64,000 nucleotides of DNA from Nemophila menziesii (Eukaryota > Streptophyta > Magnoliopsida > Boraginales > Hydrophyllaceae). The stretch spans positions 31,054,731 through 31,118,730 of the forward strand of contig JARWIR010000010.1 in NCBI GenBank assembly GCA_029959085.1, given 5' to 3'. The notes below the pieces were generated by a model, which searched no databases, was not told the DNA's origin, and worked only from the letters and a program-made list of their open reading frames with translations. Both the position numbers and the translations under genes were made by a program. Every line of letters begins with the position of its first letter. Position 1 is the stretch's first letter. Shown here piece after piece: positions 25,264-34,089 of the stretch.

Positions 25264-25266
25264 TAA

Positions 25267-25522
25267 ATCCAAGTTTCATATGTTTATAGATTTTTTAATT
25301 ACCATTGTATTGTGAAATTTTATAAATGGAGATAGAAGAAATTATAACATTGATACTTTGAAAATCACTAAACATTTAATTTTTATCAAACATAATAATA
25401 AAACTGACATATATATTAGATTTCATGTTTTCTTCTTTTTATTCGCACATTTTTGTATATTTTAAAATTATTCCCAAACATTTGTACATCATGAATAACT
25501 ATGATCTTAATCAACTTATAAA
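25267..25522. other. PME downstream spacer, unit 3
   Basis: Almost identical to unit 2 from about 25275 on, unlike the sequence left of the MITE. AATAAA on the minus strand at 25528-25523, 8 nt past the PME stop. Confidence 0.55.
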
Positions 25523-25536
25523 TTTATTGAATTCAT

Positions 25537-27319
25537 TCATAGGTTCAATGCAACGGCTTCTTTGATCCATCGATCACTTCCCTCGTAAAATCGTCTACGC
25601 CTAAATCTCTTAGCAATTTGAGGTGTAATGTTTTGGATACCCTTCCATCTCACCCTTTGAGAAATCCCTGCACCTTGACCCATATTTTGGTACTCTACGT
25701 AGTATAATGTATCAAGAGCAAAATTTCCCATCCATGGAGACCAACCTTCGGGAGCAATAAATCCATCAATGAGTGAATTCATTATTATTGTCCTCGAGTA
25801 CTCCTTCCATGGACGTCCAAGGTAGGCCTTCACTGTGGTTCCCGCAGCAAGGAATTCTGGTGTAGCAAGAATTTTACAGTATTGTAAGATTAATGCACCA
25901 GGGCCATTTCTATCTTTTCTACCTTGAGCTGTGACCATGCAATCCTGGTTAGGGAGTGGTTTCCTAACAATGAATTTACAGTTTTGGAAGATTGCTTGTG
26001 CATCACCAAAGACAAAGTCAATTGTCCCAGTGATGGTGCAGTCTTTATAGAATTGACGTTTGTTGTGGGCATATAGTGTGTCTTGGTAACCATCCATATT
26101 GCAGTTGAAGAAGACGGAAAAATCACCTGTAACTCGAAGTGCCACGGCTTGGTGCTTAATTGCTCCAGCAGAGTTCTCAAATCCTATGTCCTTCGCAATA
26201 AAGTTGTCTCCATCAACGACTGTATTAATTAACGATAAGTATCAGTCTAAAATATTAAAATGAAAAAGAAAACACAATAAACCTGTCAAAATTGAGTCTT
26301 GAGGATAAATACTTACTAACTGTTGCAGTTTGAAAAGTATTAACACCATCAACATAGTTCTTGTGTCCAGTGATCCTGGTCTTTGTTGGTCCTTCACCGA
26401 TAAGCACAACCCTTGTGGCACTCTTTAAGATATGTACATGCTCATCATATATGCCGGCCTTGATGAAGATAATGAAAGGATTGTTGTTGTTATTTGGAAT
26501 GGTTTGGAGGGCCTCATTGATGGTCTTGAATTGTCCCGTTCCGTCCTTAGCAACAATAACATTAGGTTTGGGATGGGCTCTACTTGCAAGGAGACGACGA
26601 ACTGTACTGTGAACATATGAAGGAAAACCAACATCGTCCACATCTGTTTCGTCATCTTGGACTTGAAAACTTATAGGAATGGGAATATGTAATTGTTCAA
26701 GGACCTGTGTAAAACTAGACACCATGGCAAGGCTATTGCTGGTGAGTTCACCACCCATTTTTAAAAGTTTCTTCATTTTCTCACCAGTGTCACCTGTTGT
26801 GTTCTCAAAAGCATCCAAACAAGTTTCTTGGAATGTTATTGCACCACCAATCCATGTCTTGAGATCAGCAATCGTGCTACCCAACTCATCAAAATCTGAT
26901 CTTTCAACTTTGTTGATAGAACTCTGGATATCTTCTACTGAAGTATCCAAGACTTCCTTGCAAATTTCCATGGCCTGAGAAGTCATAGGATCCATAGAAG
27001 CCTTCTTTAGAAGAGAAGACTTTTGAACAACTTCACCTATGTTGGTTAATGTAGCTTGGAAGGCCACATTTAACAAGTCTTTTGGATTACTAGTATTAGC
27101 TGATGCAAGACTTCTCTCACATGTATTCTTGTAATTAGTCGGTTCACAAATGACTTTGATAGCTTTATATGATATGGATGTCGTATCATTATTTACCTTT
27201 TCTTCAGATTTCGAATTTTTACGGATAACACCATAACTCACACCACCCGCCACAATTACTAGGAGAACAACAGATAACCCAATGATTAAAATCTTTTTCT
27301 TCTTTCCATCTGAACCCAT
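25537..27319 (-). CDS. PME: Pectin methylesterase with inhibitor-like pro-region (copy 3)
   Basis: Exon 1 27319-26317, a 97-nt GT-AG intron (26316-26220, slightly longer than in copies 1 and 2), exon 2 26219-25537; 561 residues. Domain order as in copy 2: signal anchor, PMEI-like domain, RRLL at 241-244, pectinesterase domain. The catalytic Gln358, Gln380, Asp381, Asp402, Arg470 and Trp472 are all present, so it should be functional. It differs from copy 2 at few residues (for example Thr for Ala at 149 and His-Ser for Asp-Gly at 237-238). Coding, intron and 3' flank agree closely with copy 2. The promoter beyond about 27330 is the most diverged of the three, so its expression could differ. 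It is the right-most gene of the array. Confidence 0.95.
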
Positions 27320-27398
27320 TTTTGGGATAATATTTTTTTACTGTATAATTAAGATACTTTTGAATTACGATATCTGAAATTTGGAAAATCTTTCAACA

Positions 27399-27406
27399 TA
27401 TTTATA
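27399..27406 (-). promoter_or_regulatory. TATA box of PME copy 3
   Basis: TATAAATA on the minus strand, 79 nt upstream of the ATG: a deletion in the leader region brings it about 15 nt closer than in copies 1 and 2. Confidence 0.6.
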
Positions 27407-27866
27407 TGGGTGTGGTATGAGGCATAAGACCGTTATCAGAATTACTACTTTCCTATTCATAGGGGAATTTAATTTGACTAAAAAATAGTTTGGTAGTTAT
27501 TTTTGTTTGGTATTTGTTATGTTGAAAATAATTTCATTATCTACTCAGAAAGATTTAAAAAATTTAAAAAAAACATTTTTTTTTGGACGGGATAGAAAAA
27601 CTTTAAAATGCATTTTTGTTTTCTGTTGAAAATTATGTCATTGACCTATATTTTATCTTTCACCTATACTTTTAACTACTTTAATTAAGTTTATTGTTGT
27701 TTATTTATAATTTACACCCTACACATATCTTATCTTCCTTTGGTTTAAAAATGTTGCACAAACAATTCATTCGTCTGGTATTTCAATTTATTTTCAAAAT
27801 AATCGAAGATTAAATTACTACTTCAAGCTATATATATATTTTACCTAAAAAATCTCATATGTAGAT

Positions 27867-29031
27867 ATTTTCTCTTCTTCTTTGTGATTTTGTATATTAG
27901 AGGAATACACAAAACTCATATTTTTTGTATTCCTCGAACACACAAAATCACAAACCCCATTATGTTAGTCCTTGTTTGTCTTTTTGGGTTTAGGCTTTTG
28001 GGTTTTTAGATTTATGGTTAATGCTTTTTTATGTAAGGTTTAGGGTTAAGGATTTAGGGTGTGATTGGTACGCGATAATGGACTTAGGAATGAAAAGCCA
28101 GTCCTTGCCGAATTCCATTCATGTGATTGGTATGACTTAAAATAACTGAAAATATTATTATCATATGAATCTTAATCCCATGAATATGGTAATAGCCATT
28201 CCATCCATCCCCATGACATTACCCATTCCATAACATCAAGAATGAGATTTTATTCATAATAAACAAATCTATTTTTACGAATAAACATCACCATCACCAC
28301 TCCATCCATACACACATTCACCGCCACCACCACCACCACCACCTCCACCACTACCACATTCACCATATTTTACGCACATATATACACAAACATACAAACC
28401 ACTACCAATGACACCACCACACACATCACTACCCTACTATTCCATATATTTCTATTGTACATACTTTCCACACACGTTTACACACATATACACACAACCA
28501 TACTTCACATATACATATGTACACATACATACACCCATATATTTTTCACATAAATATAAACACACCCAAACACCCATAAATATTTATTAGTAATTAAAAA
28601 AAATTACAAAAATATATTTTTTATTTAGAGTTTATTGATTTTAGGTTTTATGGTTTTTAGGGTTGAGGATTTATAGTTTTTAGTATCGAACGTTTATGGT
28701 TTGTAGTGTTTAGGGTCTCCGGTTCTAAAGTAGTAGACCATCATATTAGTCTTTTTTCTTCTTTCTCTGTTAATTTATGTGCTCCGATAGTACACAAAAC
28801 TAGGTTTTATGGTTTTTAGGGTTTAGGTTTTATGGTTTTCAGAATTGAAGTTTTGTGGCTTTTAATGTTTAGGGCCTCCGATCCTAAAGTAATAGACACA
28901 ACCATATTAATCTTTTTTCTACTTTCTCTGTTATTTTGCGTGTTCCGAAAATACACAAAACTATACAAAATCATAAACCCCATCATATTAGTCTTTTTTC
29001 TCCTTTCTATGTGATTTTGTGTGTTAGATGA
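27867..29031. other. Non-array, gene-free low-complexity DNA
   Basis: No gene supported. Contains a hairpin with arms GAGGAATAC / GTATTCCTC (27900-27935), a CCA-rich run (28324-28350), ACACAT-rich low-complexity sequence (28380-28570) and a two-copy tandem repeat of about 160 bp (28644-28962). Frames through the CA-rich part are low-complexity artefacts. Confidence 0.6.
28644..28962. repeat. Tandem repeat, about 160 bp, two copies plus partial
   Basis: 28644-28802 and 28803-28962 share the order GGTTTTATGGTTTTTAGGGTT, then a GTTTAGGG(T/C)CTCCG(G/A)T block, then a CATATTA(G/A)TCTTTTTTCT block. A third partial copy runs to 29031, and a further partial one lies near 27955. Confidence 0.7.
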
Positions 29032-30407
29032 TGGTGTCGGTTATGGCGTGATAAAATAATAATAAATAAAGATGCAATTAACACCCTAACCAAAACACGT
29101 TAGTTACTGCAAGTATCACAGATCGTACGCAAGTTTTAATGATAAGTAGAATTTGTTTCTCAGAGACTACGAAAATTAGGAAGAACTTATGCGAACATAA
29201 AGTGCAAATAAGAAATCTAGAAAAATAAGCCACAAGAAATAAAAGACTCTGAAATATTTGTTTGGGTGTTAAAGACCTACACAATTAACTAAATAAAATA
29301 AAGACATGAAAATAAATAAAAAGTAAGAAGTAGTATGAGAGTTTAGCTCGAGATCTAACAAGTAATCCCCACTAGCCTTGTGGCATAACCTATTTAAGTA
29401 AGGGAGAATTGTGTGATATGTAATAGCCAAGGATTTGGGTAAGGGGATCCTGCGCAATGATCGGTGATTAATCTCAAACCCTAGTGACTACCGAGTTAGG
29501 CATGCCCTTCCGGATCACTACCGCACACTAGACGTTTATGTGGTGTTCCAATAATTAGACATCCCTTCCGGGTGACCATCTAACTACTATTAAGGTAATC
29601 CTTTACGTTGTACACTGCAAGAACTACAGACAATAAATCAAAGCACATAAAAACAGAGATATCAAAACAGAGATATGGTTCATACCCATATGCTAATGTC
29701 AAGCTCAATAGAATTAGTTCATACTAGGGAAAGAAGGAAAATAAATTACAAATTTGAAGGATTGGAAAGGCATGAATAGTTGTCCAATTCCTTCTGGTCA
29801 TCTCTTCTTTTGTTGTAAGCTTCCTCTTGGTCTTTAGATGATTAAAGACTGAACAAGGATGATTTATCTAAGGTAGGAATAGATATATATAGTCCCTTGG
29901 TCTAAATTAGGAGTAATCTCCAAGTTAAGGGTCCTCATCTTACCATAATTCGTATTCCTAACTTGTAGGAAGGGATAAACCTTTGCAGATATTGATTGGT
30001 CATATCTCCTTCGTTACTTGTCGAGATTTAATTCTATTTATATGGAAACAACCGCGTTTGAACGATCTATCGGCTCATATAAAAATATCCACCTAATCCG
30101 GTCGAATTTCTGCAGTAAATCAATTAGTGGATGTATATGCAGTTTTGGCAGCTTCTTTACTTTCCAAATATATCCAAACTTATCCATTTTTACTTTGCCT
30201 AAGGGATCTCCTTTACTTTTCCACTTCAAATCAATTTCCATAAGTGTAAAGCTTCCGTACACCTAAGTTCTACACAAATAACACACAAATTACGTGCAAA
30301 ATCTCACAAGATATCAAAACAACTAAAACTAAACAAGAAAGTGTAAAGTATGAATAAATTGAAAAAATAACAAAATTAATAATTAAATAACCCTAAAATG
30401 ACGTCTC
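29032..30407 (-). mobile_element. Minus-strand gypsy LTR, truncated at its 5' end
   Basis: Starts TGGTGTCGG on the + strand, very similar to the LTR at 63346-64000, so on the minus strand this is the LTR 3' end. It runs to CTAAAATGACGTCTC, where the LINE insertion begins. The terminal ~40 bp of the LTR are not found in minus orientation beyond the LINE. No target duplication could be paired. Confidence 0.7.
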
Positions 30408-30880
30408 TTTTTTGTCAACCGGAAATACAACATCCAATAATTCATACAAAGACTATTAAGGAACCTATCCAAATAAATTAATGAGAAATTCGTCCAGCCT
30501 GACAGATCTATATTCCTCCTTATACACCGTGCCAGAGCATCCGATGTAGTGTTGAAACGCCTGCTGATATACATAACCTCTCATTGTGAACATCGACCTA
30601 GCCAACTTTCTATTTCAGAAAGAATAGGTTTAAGGCTCCAATGAAGCCCGGTCAATTTTTTAATTCCTTGAATTAACTCAAGGTTGTCAGAGTAAAATGA
30701 GACCCTCTGACTAGAGAGATCATAAGATGATCTCATGGACAATAACATGGCCCAAGGTTCACCTTCAATAACCCTACTAACCTTACATCTGAGATGAACT
30801 TTACTATCGATGTTACCATTAGTGTTAATCCTAACAGCAGCAACCGATGCAATACTTTTGCTATCTTTAAATGAGGTATC
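30408..30880 (-). pseudogene. LINE RNase H domain, distal part of split LINE
   Basis: Minus-strand sequence reads as a LINE C-terminal RNase H-like domain: an N-SFKDSK start, an EGEPWAMLLSM segment, a YSDN motif and an ISRRFNTTSDALAR motif. One in-frame TGA lies just before the last motif. The 3' end has an A-rich tail (T run 30408-30413 on +), then ACGTCTC, which resembles ATGTCTC at the other LINE end (42224-42230). It is the continuation of the LINE at 38605-42222: removing 30881-38599 plus one GTATC restores the reading frame across the junction. Confidence 0.85.
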
Positions 30881-32655
30881 TGATGTCTCCCTATTTGTTC
30901 TAATTCTTAGCCCATTGGAGACATACTTTTAGGTGAACAAATGAGTTATTTGATAGACTTTTAGTCTTATTTGATCATATTGCACTTTCTCCCCTTGGAA
31001 TTAACTATTTGCAGAATCTGAGCTTTTGTGCGTAATTTTGATTGTTTTTAATGCAAAGTTAATCGGTTCTTGAATCCCATGAAAGACCAATCCAAGGAGG
31101 AAAAGTGAGAATAAAGTCTTAGGGTGTTTTAGAGTGTTAGGAAATGATTTCTAGTCGAGTTTCCATTTTTAGAGTACACTTTCCTATTTCGTTTTCTTGA
31201 TTTATTGATTTATTCTTTTTAAGCATATGCGGTTTAATTATTTATTTAATGTGAAGCTTTAAAAGATAAATGGTAATTACTTAGAGACCAAGTCAAGATA
31301 AAGATGAAAGGAAAGAAGATTTACATGGAAATAAGAAGATTTAGAAAAGATTTATTCAAAGGAGGAAAAGATAAAGCTGCCTTTTGAAATCTGAAAATCC
31401 AGCCACGTTTTAGAGATTAAATCATAATTAAAGATTGGCATGGATTCTGGACGAGTGGTCTGCACCAATAGAAAGAGCTTTCCAAGACAAGCAGTTTCAT
31501 ATATTGGAACTTCTCAAACGGATAAGTATTGAAAAAGATATGACCAAATCAAATCAGCAGCAAATCTTATCTTTTCTAGAATTTAGAGCTACGAATTTGA
31601 GAGTCTTTGACTTGTCTTCCACTCCAAGCAAGTTCGACCTGGGGTCTTCCAACACCTATAAATACACCCCTTAGACCTCATTATTCAGTACCTCTCATAA
31701 TTCATTCAATATATACATCCTTAGAGAGAGCGTCAAGAGGGGGAAGCAAGAGCAGAAGCTGGAGACTGTCTATATCTCCAACAACAGTTCAAGCCAATTC
31801 CTCTATCTAGGTTCTTATTTTATTTCTGTTATTAGGAACATGTATATTATTAATTTCTTTATTGTTTTTACTTTCAATATGAGCTAAACCTTAATTACTT
31901 GAGAATCGTAATGGGATGAACCCTAATTTGTTTAATTCATGTCTTTCAATTTGGGATTAGTTTCTAGTTTAATTTGAATTAGGTATTTCATATTGTTTCT
32001 TATTTTATTTTAATTTCACTATCAATGAATTAGCTAATCGGAGATAGGTCATAGTAATTAAGCTATTCACTTTGGTGGGGAAGTGATCGCCTTGACGGGA
32101 GGTTTAATTACTGAACTAGATAATAAACGTAAGGTAGAAATTATTGATCCTGACGGACTTAGTTAACCTTATAGCCAATTGGGTAAAATAGTATTCATTC
32201 GAAGGTGGATTATAATCGCCCTGAAGGGGTTTGTAACACCTGAGAATAGCTCCTAGGTCCACCCTGACGGGGGCTAGGAGATTATAGAGTCCCGACTAAT
32301 ATAGAAATATCAGTTCTGCCCTTAAAGAAAGCATTAATTAGGTAAGTTTAGGTGATTCCCTAGCGAGACTCAAGTATAGCTCATATATGCGTATTAGTCC
32401 TTTAGTATTTATTTTCAGTACTTTGTTTCTTTACGTCTAGTAGTTTAATAACTCGAAACCAAATAAATATATTTTATCTTTTATTTTCTGTATTTGCAAT
32501 TATTACTATTTATCTGTTGAACACTTGGGTTATACCATTCCAATCCCTGAGAACGAATCTGACTTATCGGAGTATTACTTGGACAACGGTACACTTGCGG
32601 TATTGTGGTTCCTTTTATTTATCGCATTAATTTTATAACACACAAGGACCCACCA
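30881..32655 (+). repeat. 5' LTR of the nested non-autonomous element
   Basis: Starts TGATGTCTCC and ends ACCCACCA (TG...CA). Terminal inverted repeat TGATGTCTCC / GGAGACAT within the first 45 bp. TATA box at 31657-31664. CCTGACGGGG-type motifs at 32090, 32149, 32219 and 32262; co-varying hairpin 32250-32280. Confidence 0.93.
31657..31664 (+). promoter_or_regulatory. LTR TATA box
   Basis: TATAAATA, conserved in the 3' LTR (37601-37608) and in LTRs at 45971, 44310 and, on the minus strand, 43342, 55690 and 59086. It probably sets the U3/R boundary about 30 bp downstream. Confidence 0.7.
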
Positions 32656-32661
32656 AGTTTT

Positions 32662-32679
32662 TGGCGCCGCTGCCGGGGA
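32662..32679 (+). promoter_or_regulatory. Primer-binding site (tRNA-Asp type)
   Basis: TGGCGCCGCTGCCGGGGA, six bases after the LTR end. It fits the complement of the 3' end of plant tRNA-Asp, the primer typical of Athila/Tat gypsy elements. Confidence 0.85.
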
Positions 32680-32826
32680 TTGCAGCGTGTGACCCTGGTG
32701 TTTAATTTTTAAGTAGTTTTAATTGTTTATTTATTTTTATTTTTTCAGTTTTACGCTTGGTTTTTGTTTTTGTTTTCTTTTACAGGTTCTTTTATTTAGG
32801 TAATGATCAAGAGATTTTATTGAAAG

Positions 32827-34089
32827 ATGTATAGAGGACATTACCCAAATCCCGATCCATATGATTATTTGGAAGACTCTTCGGGACAACAACAATGGGG
32901 TAGTAACTTCTACCAAACACCTTATCAACACCCGCAAGAGCAAAATTGGAACAACCAATGGATCGGGAGTAATCAACAACAATTTCCGTATCACTATCAT
33001 CAAGAACAACCATCTTATCACTATCAACCCGATCAAAGATGGAACATTCAAAAACATCCACAAATAACTCTGGCCAATTTGAATGAAACACTTGCTAAAT
33101 ATATTCGCAACATCGAGGAAAACAGTGCAAAAATAGAACGACAGTTAAACGAAATGGGTTCCAGATATAATTCTCATGACTTTGCCGAGAGCAAAATCAA
33201 GTCTTATGAAGACCCCACATTCGAATGCCGTGACGAAGAGAAAATCATGGGAAGAGATCAAGAGCAAAAGGCAAGAGACGAGGAAAGCAATGCTAGACTT
33301 GAAAGAATAAATCAGATGCTAGATGATCTGGCTTCCCAACTCGCCAAAAGAAGTAGCAAATCTTATGAACTGGAAGAAGTAGTTGAGGAGAAAATGTTGA
33401 AAAACAATGTTAGTGATAGTGATACGACCACCGTGCCGATTATAAATGGAGACCACCATGTGGTTGAAAATCTTGTTAGCATAGTGGAAGAAGGAGTAGC
33501 AACGCAATTCTTAGAAGTTAACACATAAATTGCTATTCCTATGGTGTATGCGCATGATCAAGATTTAGAACACAAACAAGAAGAGGTGGTGATCGAGGTT
33601 ACAGAAATTACAAAGCAAAAATATGACGAGGTAATAGTGGAAGATTGGGTTGACACCGAAGACGAATCTGAAGTGGTTGGAGAATCAATTGAAGAATTCA
33701 GGGTTCATGCTAAAACAGAAGTTGAATCTCCACCACAAAAAGTTCACCAATTACCATCTCTACCCCGAATCATGAAAGAGATTAGTACTGAAAAATTCGA
33801 ATCACCTCCACCACCACAAAGTTCAGACATGTGCTATACAAGCAAGGTGCCACACCGCGAGAGTAAAGCGGCAAGGAGGAGCACCTACCCACCACATTTT
33901 AAAGAGGAATGCGAGATTGAAACGAGGAATACAAATGAGCTTATACCGTTGAGGACGGTCATCTACTATTGTGTGGGGGAAAATGAGTTTCGTCGTGAAA
34001 ATAAAAAGGCGAAACGAAGTACTTACCCACCCCCTTTCAAAGATCGATTAAATAAAATTCGAGGTGGGAGAGTTCTTAAGCTTACATGA
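32827..34089 (+). pseudogene. Unrecognised acidic/Q-rich protein of the non-autonomous element
   Basis: One frame of about 420 codons, split by a single TAA at 33526-33528; the frame reopens at once and ends at 34089. The N-terminal ~80 residues are rich in Gln, Tyr, Pro, His and Trp. Residues ~85-180 look like a coiled coil (heptad-like Leu, Ile, Glu, Arg). The C-terminal half is acidic, with Pro runs, and repeats a motif of form (A/K)RRSTYPPxFK twice. No CCHC knuckle, protease or RT motif. It occupies the gag position behind the primer-binding site and ends just before sequence matching the end of gypsy pol. It may be a diverged gag-like packaging protein; the function is unknown. The start at 32827 is the first ATG in frame. 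Confidence 0.7.

Larger units (their letters stand above)
20428..27866. repeat. Tandem array unit 3 (right-truncated)
   Basis: Third copy. Homology with units 1 and 2 runs through the PME gene and its promoter and stops near 27866, just after a shared stretch ending in CATATGTAGATA. The CACTA-like tract and the gypsy 3' region that follow in the other units are absent, so this is the right end of the array. Confidence 0.85.

Noticed and set aside
28408..28590. Small Thr/His/Tyr-rich open frame
   Set aside because: Low-complexity ACACAT sequence; no start context and no homologous feature.
27990..28870. Interstitial telomere repeats (TTTAGGG-like words)
   Set aside because: The words are scattered and degenerate, not in tandem; they belong to a local ~160-bp repeat.
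31435..31810. Two small open frames inside the LTR, repeated at 37379-37754
   Set aside because: They are repeated only because the LTR is; they overlap the U3/TATA region and are not conserved in other LTRs of the family.
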